NCBI GenBank assembly: GCA_049973945.1
Contig: JBMFJH010000006.1
Span: 1 to 64,000 of the forward strand
Source: Acd1 sp049973945
Lineage (GTDB): Archaea; Thermoproteota; Thermoprotei_A; Sulfolobales; Sulfolobaceae
Direction of reading: 5' to 3'
DNA: 64,000 bases
Shown piece by piece: positions 49,418-57,235 of this stretch; the stretch's first letter is position 1; every line of letters begins with the position of its first letter. The notes beneath the pieces were generated by a model. The model saw nothing but the letters and a program-made list of their open reading frames with translations, was not told where the DNA came from and searched no databases. A program made the position numbers and the translations under genes.

Positions 49418-49964
49418 TCGCGTACACCCCGAACGCTAGTAGCACCGCGAACGAGAACAGCTTAATGCCTATTACAGCCTTGTCGCTCAGCCCGCCCAGC
49501 TTGTGCACTACGTACGGATAAGTCAGAATCCAAACAAGTATCCCTAAGAAGAAGCTTGGACCGATCAGGAAGGAGAAGTGTGATATCATGGGGATGCCGT
49601 AGGCGATCCACCAGGTTATTTGGTAAGGGTTGGTCAACCCCAGCTTCAGGCCTTTGATGTAGCTTCCCGAGATCTTGGTTTTGACCGGTCTCGCTTTCAG
49701 CACTCCGTAGGCAAAATAGAGCATCAAAAGGCCCCCGAGTATGTAGAGCCACGGGATTACCGCACTGGGGATGTAATCCGAAACAAAGAGCATCAGGACG
49801 AAGAATATGAAATCCGCAGTCATAGCGCCCGCTCCCACGGCAGTGCCGTGGAGGTTCGACTTAATCGCCTCGCTGGCTATCATGGCGTTAACAGGCCCAG
49901 GAGGTGCCGCCATGGATAGTCCTAGTAGGATTCCAGAGGCTATCACTGTCAAGGCGTCAAGCAT
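49392..49964 (-). CDS. LysE-family exporter
   Basis: A 190-residue protein with six membrane helices. The signature GLSMAAPPGPVNAMIASEAIKSNLHGTAVGAGAMTADFIFF is characteristic of LysE/RhtB-type amino-acid exporters; GLKLGLTNPYQITWW is the second conserved segment (TNP). The substrate is not readable. It overlaps the DUF72 gene by 8 bases at its 5' end and the cyclo-ligase gene at its 3' end, so all three are one operon. Confidence 0.88.
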   Translation of the reverse strand: MLDALTVIASGILLGLSMAAPPGPVNAMIASEAIKSNLHGTAVGAGAMTADFIFFVLMLFVSDYIPSAVIPWLYILGGLLMLYFAYGVLKARPVKTKISGSYIKGLKLGLTNPYQITWWIAYGIPMISHFSFLIGPSFFLGILVWILTYPYVVHKLGGLSDKAVIGIKLFSFAVLLAFGVYAIVVGVQGI

Positions 49965-50670
49965 CGCCTATCATCTCCTTGAACCTCTTCGCGTCCTCAA
50001 AGGAGTAGACGTTGTTGAACATCACGTATGCCTCCTTTTCTTCCGCAACCATCTGCAGGAGCTCCCGTAGGTCTTCGTCAGTGTATTTGTACCTGTAGTT
50101 CACCTCTCCCTTCCCCTTGCCGTGGAGCCTGTAATATTTCATCCCCTCCGTCAGGCTCTTCCTCCTGAATGGGTCAACAACATGCACGAAACCCAGCTCG
50201 TCCAGGAGCTCCTTCAAGCCCTTGAACTCGTCCCACTCTTTACCCCTCGGCTCCCACGCGTAAACGAAGGACTTGTCTAGGGACGACGCGAAGTCCCTCA
50301 GGTTCCTCAGGTTCTCCTCCGTAGGCCTGAACGACTCCGGCGTCTGAAAGACGATTATCCTCGCCCCGAGAACCTTAGCCTCGCTCAGGGTGACTTCTAA
50401 GGCTCTCATTACGTCTTCATTGGGCCGGAAAAGCCCGAAGTTCTCTCTCTTCCCCTCGAACTTCTTCGTCCTTTTGTAAGTGGGCGAGCTCGAGGGGTGG
50501 GTGATCGCCTGCAACGCCTTGACCGTGAACTCGAGGGTCTCTGGGGCCATCTGCCTCCATTTCTTCAGGGTTTCCTCGCTCACCACGTCGTAGAACGTCT
50601 GCTGGACTTCCAGAGCGTCGAAAACCCCGAAGTGCTTGTAAGTGAAGCCGCAAGTGCCTACCTTGATCAA
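49957..50670 (-). CDS. DUF72 family protein
   Basis: A 237-residue TIM-barrel-like protein. DUF72 features: VGTCGFTYKHFG at the start, VQQTFYDVVSEETLKKW, FTVKALQAITH, IVFQTPESFRPTEENLRNL, YAWEPRGKEW, and YYRLHGKG. Function unknown; often near DNA or nucleotide metabolism genes. It starts with TTG at 50670 and lies 35 bases downstream of trpS. Confidence 0.88.
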   Translation of the reverse strand: MIKVGTCGFTYKHFGVFDALEVQQTFYDVVSEETLKKWRQMAPETLEFTVKALQAITHPSSSPTYKRTKKFEGKRENFGLFRPNEDVMRALEVTLSEAKVLGARIIVFQTPESFRPTEENLRNLRDFASSLDKSFVYAWEPRGKEWDEFKGLKELLDELGFVHVVDPFRRKSLTEGMKYYRLHGKGKGEVNYRYKYTDEDLRELLQMVAEEKEAYVMFNNVYSFEDAKRFKEMIGDA

Positions 50671-50704
50671 CTCCTAAAGAGTATTGCGTATCAAGGGCTA
50701 AATT

Positions 50705-51847
50705 TCATTCGTGGATCTTGCCCCACATCTCCCTCGCTAGCTTGCCCTCGTACATGAACACGCTGACCAAGTCCTTCGCTTCCTCCCTCTTCTGCCTGTG
50801 CTTCTCGAGGAAGTCGTTCAGCTTCTCTATGAGGATCTCCTTCAGCTCGCCCGTTAACATTCTCCCGCTCCTGTAGTCCTCTTCTATTTTCTTTATCTTA
50901 CTGTCGTCGGGCTCGAAGAACATGTAGAGGTACTGGAATGAGACGTCGATATCGGGGTTGCCCCCCAGCTTCCTGTGCAGCTCTATCGTGGGTTGCCCCC
51001 CAGAGAAGGCGTACTTCATGATCTTTGTTCTGACGGTCTTCGGGTCGTCGGTCAGGTATATCGTGTACTCCGGCATGGAGGAAGACATCTTGCCCTCGAT
51101 GCCCGATAGCGGCGGGAAGAACTTGCTGTGTATTGCGGCGGTTTTGTAGTAGCCCAAGCTCTCGGCGATGTCCCTCTGCAACCTCCAGTACGGGTCCTGG
51201 TCTATGCCGGCGGGGATGAGGCACCTCTTCTTCTCGAACATAGTTGGGGCGATTTGTAACGCCGGGTAGAACAGGATCCCGATGTTGGTGGACTCGTTGA
51301 AGCCGAACGTAGCCCTAACCTCGTTGAAGGTCAGCTTCTTCGCTATCTTTATCGCGAGGGGGTACATGTTCCTGATGTACTCAGTGTCGAGGAAGATGAA
51401 CGTCCTGTCGGGGTCGAACCCGACGGCTATTATGTCCAGGATGTTGTCCCTGGCCCACTGCCTCGTCTCCTCGAGGGTGTAACCCGCCTTTTGTAAGAAC
51501 TTCTCGTCGTCAGTCACCTCGATGTAAACGTTTACCTTGAAGACGTCCTGGAGCCACTTCGTGAAGATGAAGGGGATCAGGTGGCCCAGGTGCATTCCTT
51601 TCGAAGGCCCTCTCCCCGTGTAAAGGAAGAAGCCCTTACCCGACTTGTAGTCCTGGAGGACTAGGTCGAGGTCCCTGTGGGAGAAGAACACGTCCCTCCT
51701 GAGGAGGACGTGGAGCTCCCCGCCAGCGATCTTGCGTATCTCTTCCTTGAGCTCCGGCGTGATCTTCTTAGTCCCGAACTCCTGGATCAGCTTGTCGTAG
51801 TCTACTCTACCCTTAACCTCCCAGGGCGTGACTTCGAACTCCGGCAT
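50705..51847 (-). CDS. trpS: Tryptophanyl-tRNA synthetase
   Basis: A 380-residue class I synthetase of archaeal/eukaryal TrpRS type. The HIGH-equivalent is PSKGMHLGHLIPF near residue 83, and KMSKS is GKMSSSMPEYTIYL near 250. AGIDQDPYWRLQRDIAESLGY binds the amino acid and adenylate. A TATA-like CTTTTTAC on the minus strand lies about 30 bases before the ATG. Confidence 0.95.
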   Translation of the reverse strand: MPEFEVTPWEVKGRVDYDKLIQEFGTKKITPELKEEIRKIAGGELHVLLRRDVFFSHRDLDLVLQDYKSGKGFFLYTGRGPSKGMHLGHLIPFIFTKWLQDVFKVNVYIEVTDDEKFLQKAGYTLEETRQWARDNILDIIAVGFDPDRTFIFLDTEYIRNMYPLAIKIAKKLTFNEVRATFGFNESTNIGILFYPALQIAPTMFEKKRCLIPAGIDQDPYWRLQRDIAESLGYYKTAAIHSKFFPPLSGIEGKMSSSMPEYTIYLTDDPKTVRTKIMKYAFSGGQPTIELHRKLGGNPDIDVSFQYLYMFFEPDDSKIKKIEEDYRSGRMLTGELKEILIEKLNDFLEKHRQKREEAKDLVSVFMYEGKLAREMWGKIHE

Positions 51848-51930
51848 TACTCCTTTTGTGACTAAAGCCGAGAAGTAAAAAGGCTGAAGAAACGTTAACT
51901 AGCAACCAGAACGGGCGGATTCAAGATGAG

Positions 51931-51936
51931 AAAAAA
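51931..51936 (-). terminator. T-tract terminator after the cdvB micro-ORF
   Basis: Six consecutive T on the minus strand begin three bases after the micro-ORF stop, in the context GATCTTTTTTCTC. This is the usual form of an archaeal intrinsic terminator and places the micro-ORF within the cdvB transcript. Confidence 0.45.
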
Positions 51937-51938
51937 GA

Positions 51939-52046
51939 TCAGACTTGGCCGAACTTGGCCTTAAGCCTCTGTTCGGCTACTTTCTGCGCTTCCTCCAGGA
52001 CTTTCCTGGCCTCTTTAGATCTCGGCCTGAAGTAGGCCTCGCTCAT
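51939..52046 (-). CDS. 35-residue micro-ORF copying the CdvB C-terminal helix
   Basis: ATG at 52046, TGA at 51941-51939, 35 residues. The start overlaps the stop of the CdvB paralog as ATGA, so translation can be coupled. Residues 10-33 (core EARKVLEEAQKVAEQ) align without gaps to the C-terminal helix of the upstream protein (core EAKKILEEATLIAEQ), with roughly half of the positions identical and most others conservative. The ESCRT-III C-terminal region is where Vps4/CdvC MIT-domain ligands lie, so the peptide may compete for or bridge CdvC; that is inference. It is too short for ordinary ORF filters. Confidence 0.6.
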   Translation of the reverse strand: MSEAYFRPRSKEARKVLEEAQKVAEQRLKAKFGQV

Positions 52047-52684
52047 AGCTTATTACCCAGCGCGTGAGCCGTCGCAGGTAACTCGGGGAACTTCTCCTTC
52101 ATCTTCTGTTCCGCGATCAGCGTGGCCTCTTCTAGGATCTTCTTGGCTTCTGGGGACGAGGCTACGGCCAGGCCCGAACCTCCGGTGAACTCGCCCGCCG
52201 CGAACACCACTTCCTGCAGGTTCTCTCCCAGCTCGCTGAGCTCGAAGCCCAACTCTGGCATTATGCCCTTGACAAGGCTCTTGAGCTCTCTCACGACTCC
52301 CAGTACAGGGGCTAGGTTCACGAACAGGTCGCCGAACTCCGTTATGGTCTCTAGCCTCAGCGACACCTGCTCTAGGGCGAGCTGGGTTATCAGGAGGCTC
52401 TTGGCGACCTTCCTGATCTCGGCGACCTCGTTGGCGTACATCGTGGCCCTCATTCTGTCGTTGCGTTGCAAAGCTTCCACTACCCTTTCAAAGAGGGCCT
52501 TGTCCCTTTCCTCGAGCCTGTTGATGTAAACGTCAAGCCTGCTTATTATGGACCTGACCTGGTACTGCGCCTGGACGAGCCTGGTCTTTAGGGGGGTTTT
52601 GGGCTTGAAGAGACCGCCTCCACTCCAAGAAGCGTGCTTCTCATTACCTTCCCACAACTTTTGAAATGACTTCTCCAGTGCCAT
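52043..52684 (-). CDS. cdvB: ESCRT-III-like cell division protein, CdvB1/B2 type
   Basis: A 213-residue Snf7-like protein from the ATG at 52684 (a TTG at 52690 is alternative). The helical core reads KTPLKTRLVQAQYQVRSIISRLDVYINRLEERDKALFERVVEAL and NEVAEIRKVAKSLLITQLALEQVSLRLETI, with FGDLFVNLAPVLGVVRELKSLVKGIMPE after it. It lacks the C-terminal broken-winged-helix domain of CdvB proper, so it is a CdvB1/CdvB2-type paralog. These polymers constrict the membrane in Sulfolobales division and vesicle release and are disassembled by CdvC/Vps4. The C-terminal helix SPEAKKILEEATLIAEQ is repeated in the next ORF. Confidence 0.92.
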   Translation of the reverse strand: MALEKSFQKLWEGNEKHASWSGGGLFKPKTPLKTRLVQAQYQVRSIISRLDVYINRLEERDKALFERVVEALQRNDRMRATMYANEVAEIRKVAKSLLITQLALEQVSLRLETITEFGDLFVNLAPVLGVVRELKSLVKGIMPELGFELSELGENLQEVVFAAGEFTGGSGLAVASSPEAKKILEEATLIAEQKMKEKFPELPATAHALGNKL

Positions 52685-52777
52685 TTTCAATACAGTAAAT
52701 TATCGTAAATTGGGCTATAAGGGGGCGGTCATAACAAATTTGGTATTATCCTGGGTCAGGAAATGAGAGTAATCGCT

Positions 52778-53245
52778 TCAGGAACGCCAGACCCACGAGT
52801 AGGAAAGTGTGAACCTAACTACGAAGCCGAGGAGGATCCCCGGCAGGTTCAGCTCGGCCGCCGTCGCGTAGGATAGACCGGGAACTGAGGCGAAGGTTTG
52901 AACGAGTCCCAGCGGTTCGCCCTTGTAGTACGCTATCAGTATACCAGTGGTTAGGATCTGGACTACGGATCCTAGCAGAGCTGCACCGTGGAACTTAGCC
53001 AACCTAACGTGGACGGGTTGTGACTTCCTGTCCCTGAAGGTCACCGCGTCGTTCAGAGCGAAGTTCCAGAGTATACTGAGCTCCACCGCGATTATCGAGG
53101 CCGTTATTAGGGGCGAGAACTTCTGTAAGATCGAGAATGAGATCTCGTTGACCACGACGCCCGACGCTCCGACCAGAGAGTATAGCATAAGTCTCCGCAA
53201 GAAGTCGGCGTCGCGCAACACAAGTTTCGCTTTCAACTCTTTCAC
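52778..53245 (-). CDS. GtrA-like membrane protein
   Basis: A 155-residue protein with four membrane helices in GtrA arrangement: LMLYSLVGASGVVVNEISFSIL first, SIIAVELSILWNFALNDAVTF second, and a final FVVRFTLSYSWVWRS. GtrA proteins are thought to assist lipid-linked sugar transfer across the membrane. It lies 21 bases after the CobC-like gene in the same direction; a functional link is not evident. GTG start. Confidence 0.88.
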   Translation of the reverse strand: MKELKAKLVLRDADFLRRLMLYSLVGASGVVVNEISFSILQKFSPLITASIIAVELSILWNFALNDAVTFRDRKSQPVHVRLAKFHGAALLGSVVQILTTGILIAYYKGEPLGLVQTFASVPGLSYATAAELNLPGILLGFVVRFTLSYSWVWRS

Positions 53246-53266
53246 TGCCCAAGTACCTGTGTTTGT

Positions 53267-54214
53267 CTATATAAATCCTTTCCGAGTTAGCGTCGAGTAC
53301 AGTTCCTCGTAACCGTGCTTGACGGCGACCCTCGCCCATTCTTTCTTGAAGTTCCTGAACCCCCTGTGGTCCCTTAGGTAAAAGCCGTCCTTGACTATCT
53401 CTTCGTTGACCAGTGCGGAGTCGGCCTTCAGCTCGATAATGAAATAAGGGGCTCGGCTTTCGAAGCCCTTGAACAGTCTCGTCATCCTCTCCCTCAGCGA
53501 CCTCACTTCGAGCCTGGACTTATCGAGGTACTTCCTCACGTCCTCGTAATCGAGGTTGGAGAACACGTAGTAGGTGATCGAGTTGATTCGCCACTCTGGC
53601 AACGTCTTCAAGAACTCGTACTCTTTCGAGAATACAGCGTAGCCTATCCTAAGCCCTGGTACAGCTAAAGACTTCGTGAAGCTCCTGAGCACGATTAAGT
53701 TCGGGTGGTCGTCAACCAGCTCCACGAGGGACTCGCAGTCAGAGAGCTCCACGAAAGACTCGTCCAAAACGAGGAGACCTCCGTTCCCCAGGAACCTCCT
53801 GGCCTCCCCCCTATCAATACAAGTCCCAGTGGGGTTTACCGGGTTCGAAGTAACTACGCACTCCCCCTTCAGCGTGTACTTCCAGGTCTCGCCGTCGAAC
53901 TCCGCATCGTAGGAGTTAGCCCTCCTGTAACTCGAGTAGTTAGGCTCCGGTACACTGCACGGCGGTAGCCTGGATATGATTTCGCCGAGGCCGTTGCTCA
54001 CTACGACTCTGCCGTGACCTACGTACTCTCTGAGCTTGGACTCCAAATAGCCATAGTCGTTGGGAGGGTAATACGAGTGGACTTTCAAGTCTACGGCCTC
54101 CTTTAGGAGCTCCTCGACGAAGTCCGGAGTCCCGAGCGGGTTAACGTTAAAGCTAAAGTCCTTGATCTGCCTGAGCTTCCCCTTGTCCCACACCGCGCTC
54201 CCGTGGAACGTCAA
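53267..54214 (-). CDS. CobC/HisC-like PLP aminotransferase-fold enzyme (threonine-phosphate decarboxylase-like)
   Basis: A 315-residue fold-type I PLP enzyme. The start HGSAVWDKGKLRQIKDFSFNVNPLG resembles L-threonine-O-3-phosphate decarboxylase CobC/CobD (H-G-G...D-F-S-x-N-x-N-P-x-G). TSNPVNPTGTCI, LVLDESFVEL and the PLP lysine in LRSFTKSLAVPGLRIGY are complete. In cobalamin synthesis this makes aminopropanol phosphate, which fits the corrinoid-like pair at 10.9-12.5 kb, but histidinol-phosphate aminotransferase relatives are similar. The TTG start overlaps the regulator gene stop (TTGA). Confidence 0.75.
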   Translation of the reverse strand: MTFHGSAVWDKGKLRQIKDFSFNVNPLGTPDFVEELLKEAVDLKVHSYYPPNDYGYLESKLREYVGHGRVVVSNGLGEIISRLPPCSVPEPNYSSYRRANSYDAEFDGETWKYTLKGECVVTSNPVNPTGTCIDRGEARRFLGNGGLLVLDESFVELSDCESLVELVDDHPNLIVLRSFTKSLAVPGLRIGYAVFSKEYEFLKTLPEWRINSITYYVFSNLDYEDVRKYLDKSRLEVRSLRERMTRLFKGFESRAPYFIIELKADSALVNEEIVKDGFYLRDHRGFRNFKKEWARVAVKHGYEELYSTLTRKGFI

Positions 54215-54792
54215 GAGATCCCCCTCAGGTAGGCCTCGACTAGCCTCCTTTCTGCCCTCCTTAAGAGTTCCGTGGCGGTCGAAACGCTCACCCCCAACTT
54301 CTGTGCTACGTCCCTTATGCTCGCCCTCTTCGGGTAGTCGAAGTACCCTAAGGAATAAGCGACCCTTATTGCCTCGAACTGCTTCTGAGTCAGGCCTGCA
54401 TTTGGCTTCAGCCTAATCACTTTGTTGACCTTGACGTTAATACCCCTGTCGTAGAGTTCCTTAAGGACTTCCTTGAGCTCCGACTTCCTCGTGATGTAGA
54501 TCGAGGCGACGAACTCGCTCGGCGTGGGATAGGCTGAGGTCAAGTGGTGCTTAGCGAGGACATCAGCTAGGTGGTCCTCGAACGGGAAGTAGCCTACGTA
54601 AACGTTGCCCTGAGCGTTCCAGCTCCCGCCTAGATCGCTCAACACGCTTCTATCGCCCTTGAACTCGGCGAGGGCGTAAGTCTTCCCCTCTTTAGACCTC
54701 TTGATCCCGAATATCCTCAGGTAATTTTTCCTCCAGTCATACTTCTCTAGCATCTGTGGATTTCTAGCCGACAGCACGACCAAAAATAACAT
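54211..54792 (-). CDS. Bat-type (bacterio-opsin activator HTH_10) transcriptional regulator
   Basis: A 193-residue protein. The C-terminal HTH_10 motif is LTQKQFEAIRVAYSLGYFDYPKRASIRDVAQKLGVSVSTATELLRRAERRLVEAYL (residues 138-190). The N-terminal 130 residues are a mixed alpha/beta sensory domain of archaeal Bat-like proteins without recognised cofactor sites. It starts the operon with the CobC-like and GtrA genes. The ATG abuts a palindrome that could be its own operator. Confidence 0.88.
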   Translation of the reverse strand: MLFLVVLSARNPQMLEKYDWRKNYLRIFGIKRSKEGKTYALAEFKGDRSVLSDLGGSWNAQGNVYVGYFPFEDHLADVLAKHHLTSAYPTPSEFVASIYITRKSELKEVLKELYDRGINVKVNKVIRLKPNAGLTQKQFEAIRVAYSLGYFDYPKRASIRDVAQKLGVSVSTATELLRRAERRLVEAYLRGIS

Positions 54793-54824
54793 CCCGAAAA
54801 ATGTTCGGGGTTCAAAATATTTAG
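54793..54824. promoter_or_regulatory. Divergent promoter with palindrome between the Bat-type regulator and zinc ferredoxin genes
   Basis: CCCGAA (54793-54798) and TTCGGG (54804-54809) are perfect inverted arms with a 5-base centre, starting at the base next to the regulator's ATG. AAAATATTTA at 54814-54823 reads as a TATA box in both directions, about 27 bases from the regulator start and about 34 from the ferredoxin start. A dimeric repressor on the palindrome would cover the regulator's transcription start. Confidence 0.5.
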
Positions 54825-54852
54825 GATTAAGCTTTTGTCAGCCTGACCTCTC

Positions 54853-55167
54853 ATGGGAATAGACCCCAACTACAGGACGTCGAGGCCGGTGGCGGGAGAC
54901 CACAACGGCCATAAGGTCTACGGCCCAGTAGAGCCCCCGGCTAAGCTGGGAATCCACGGAACCATCGTCGGCGTCGACTTCGACATATGCATAGCCGACG
55001 GGGCCTGCATAAACGCGTGCCCGGTCAACGTATTCCAGTGGTTCGAGACTCCTGGCCACCCGGCCTCAGAGAAGAAGGCAGACCCAGTGAACGAGCAGGC
55101 CTGCATATTCTGTATGGCCTGCGTCAACGTGTGCCCGGTGGCCGCGATAGACGTAAAGCCGCCTTGA
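54853..55167 (+). CDS. zfx: Zinc-containing seven-iron ferredoxin
   Basis: A 104-residue ferredoxin with the Sulfolobus-type N-terminal extension. With Met removed, His16, His19 and His34 in that extension and Asp76 in the core match the known zinc ligands. The first cluster motif CIADGACINAC has Asp in place of the second Cys, giving a [3Fe-4S] site; the second, CIFCMACVNVCP, gives [4Fe-4S]. It is the main electron acceptor of 2-oxoacid oxidoreductases, whose genes follow downstream. A good TATA box is at 54814-54823. Confidence 0.95.
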   Translation: MGIDPNYRTSRPVAGDHNGHKVYGPVEPPAKLGIHGTIVGVDFDICIADGACINACPVNVFQWFETPGHPASEKKADPVNEQACIFCMACVNVCPVAAIDVKPP

Positions 55168-55271
55168 GGAACTACTTTTTGAACTATTTCCTGTTAACTC
55201 GGTTCACGAACATTTAGTAAGGAGATTAATCTTCACAATATTTAGTCGAGTTTCGGAATTTCTGTAAAACC

Positions 55272-55817
55272 ATGTTGGAAGAAATTTCTCTTTTCGGGAG
55301 AGGCGGCCAGGGGGTAGTAACGGCCGGCGAGCTCCTGGTTTCGGCTGCCGTTAAGGACGGGCTTTACGGCCAATCCATACCGTTTTACGGGGGAGAAAGG
55401 AGGGGGGCACCAGTGAGGAGTGACGTGAGAATATCAGACCAGCCGATTTACATGCACAGACGGACGTACAACCCCGACATCGTAGCGGTCTTTGACCCCA
55501 GCCTACTCGAAATCATGAAGGTGACAGAGGGGCTAAAGGAGGATGGAATAGTCCTGGTGAACAGCAAGCAAAACGTGAAGGTTTGGAAGAACACTTACGT
55601 AGTGGACGCGACTGACATTGCTAAGGAGTTAGGTCTCGTGATCGCCGGCTGGCCAGTAGTTAACACGGCTATGGCAGGAGCTTTGGTCAACCTGCTCAAG
55701 ACGGTCAAGCTGGACGCGCTTATCGAGGCGATCAAGGAGACTTTCCCGGGTAAGCTGGGAGATCTCAACGTGGAGTCCGCAAAATTAGGCTACGAGAAGG
55801 TGAGGAGGGTTGATTGA
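55272..55817 (+). CDS. porG: Pyruvate:ferredoxin oxidoreductase, gamma subunit
   Basis: A 181-residue gamma subunit. FGRGGQGVVTAGELLVSAAVKDGLYGQSIPFYGGERRGAPVRSDVRISDQPI is the family signature, and GWPVVNTAMAGALVNLL near the C-terminus is also typical. It binds CoA-side parts of the four-subunit enzyme. It is the first gene of porGDAB, with AATATTTAG upstream as a possible promoter. The stop overlaps porD by 8 bases. Confidence 0.92.
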   Translation: MLEEISLFGRGGQGVVTAGELLVSAAVKDGLYGQSIPFYGGERRGAPVRSDVRISDQPIYMHRRTYNPDIVAVFDPSLLEIMKVTEGLKEDGIVLVNSKQNVKVWKNTYVVDATDIAKELGLVIAGWPVVNTAMAGALVNLLKTVKLDALIEAIKETFPGKLGDLNVESAKLGYEKVRRVD

Positions 55818-56079
55818 GCTTCCTGAGTACTCTGTTCCAATCGCCAGGCCCAAGGTGGGGTCAGCTGGTAAGACTGGATATTGGAGGACTAGTAAGCCGG
55901 TCATAGACTATCAGAAGTGCACAAAGTGTAGGCTCTGCGTGATTTACTGCGTCGAGAACACTATCGACCTAATGCCAGACATGTACCCCAGGATAGATTA
56001 CGACTACTGTAAGGGGTGCGGAGTCTGTTCCACAGTGTGTCCTCACGAGGCAATCACGATGGTACCTGAGGTGAAGTGA
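55810..56079 (+). CDS. porD: Pyruvate:ferredoxin oxidoreductase, delta (ferredoxin-like) subunit
   Basis: An 89-residue protein with two [4Fe-4S] motifs: CTKCRLCVIYCVE (Val in place of the usual Pro after the last Cys) and CKGCGVCSTVCPHEA. It relays electrons from the TPP site to ferredoxin. The TTG start overlaps porG. Confidence 0.92.
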   Translation: MIELPEYSVPIARPKVGSAGKTGYWRTSKPVIDYQKCTKCRLCVIYCVENTIDLMPDMYPRIDYDYCKGCGVCSTVCPHEAITMVPEVK

Positions 56080-56080
56080 G

Positions 56081-57235
56081 GTGCAAAAGGCCAGGAAAGT
56101 CTTGGCTTTGGTAGGGAACCACGCAGTGGCATACGCCGTAAAGCAAGCGAAGCCGCAAGTCCTCGCGGTGTTCCCGATAACGCCACAAACTACGATGCTC
56201 GAGAAATTAGCGGAATACATAGCTAAGGGGGAACTGAACGCGGAGTTGGTCAAGATTGAGAGCGAGCACTCGGCGATGGCCACCGTTTTCGGCGCGGCCG
56301 TCGCGGGGGCAAGGGTCTTCACCGCGACGTCGTCCCAAGGCCTCCTCTACATGACCGAGATGATCTATTGGACGGGGGGCGCTAGGGTTCCCCTGGTCGC
56401 CGCGATCGCTACAAGGGCAATTGCCGCCCCCTGGTCTATCCTCGACGACCACCACGACTTCCTCAGCAAGAGGGACGCTATCTGGGTAATGATGATGGCC
56501 GAAAACGTTCAGGAGGCCTACGACCTGACGCTCATGGCGTACAGGATCTCCGAGCACCCCAACCTCCTGCTCCCTGTGATGATGGGCTTCGACGGCTTCA
56601 TCCTGACGCACACGATGGAGAGGCTGGAAGTCCTCAGCGACGAGGAGGTCGACGAGTTCCTTCCGCCCAGGAAGTTCAACCTGATAGACTTCGACGATCC
56701 CGTCGCTGTAGGCCAGGTCGCCGACGCCAGCGAGTACATCAAGTACAGGTACTCCGCCAAGAAGGCAATGGAGCAAGCGAAGTCGGTGGTAGAGGAAGTG
56801 GCGAGGGAGTACTCCAAGCTGACCGGCAGGGAAGTCCCTGGCTTAGTGGAGTGCTTCCAGTGCGAGGATTCAGACTACGCGATAGTAGCGATGGGGGCTT
56901 GGTCTGGAGACGCTAAGGCCGCGGTGCTCAGGCTGAGGAAGGAAGGGATCAAGGCCGGCTTGTTGAGGATTAAGACGTTCAGGCCTTTCCCAAGGGAGGA
57001 AGTCAGGAAGTACCTCTCCGAGAAGAAGGCGGTCTTGGTCATGGACAGGGCGTACTCGTACGGTTCAGACGGCATCCTCAGCCTAGAGGTTAAGGGGGCC
57101 ATGTACGGACTTCAAGTCCCAGTTCACGACTTCGTCGCAGGACTGGGCGGACAGGACGTGAGGCCCCACTTCATAGAGGACGTCGTGAAGAAGCTACACG
57201 AGGGGACTCTCCCGGAGGAGGTGTGGCTAGTATGA
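56081..57235 (+). CDS. porA: Pyruvate:ferredoxin oxidoreductase, alpha subunit
   Basis: A 384-residue subunit. FPITPQTTMLEKLAEYI, KIESEHSAMATVFGAAVAG, ARVPLVAAIATRAIAAPWSI and HHDFLSKRDAIWVMMMAENVQEAYD match PorA of the pyruvate enzymes more than KorA of the oxoglutarate ones. GTG start two bases after porD; stop overlaps porB (ATGA). Confidence 0.93.
   Translation: MQKARKVLALVGNHAVAYAVKQAKPQVLAVFPITPQTTMLEKLAEYIAKGELNAELVKIESEHSAMATVFGAAVAGARVFTATSSQGLLYMTEMIYWTGGARVPLVAAIATRAIAAPWSILDDHHDFLSKRDAIWVMMMAENVQEAYDLTLMAYRISEHPNLLLPVMMGFDGFILTHTMERLEVLSDEEVDEFLPPRKFNLIDFDDPVAVGQVADASEYIKYRYSAKKAMEQAKSVVEEVAREYSKLTGREVPGLVECFQCEDSDYAIVAMGAWSGDAKAAVLRLRKEGIKAGLLRIKTFRPFPREEVRKYLSEKKAVLVMDRAYSYGSDGILSLEVKGAMYGLQVPVHDFVAGLGGQDVRPHFIEDVVKKLHEGTLPEEVWLV

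Noticed and set aside
54838..55059. Minus-strand ORF opposite the zinc ferredoxin
   Set aside because: It is a shadow of the ferredoxin gene; the plus-strand product has complete cluster and zinc ligands.
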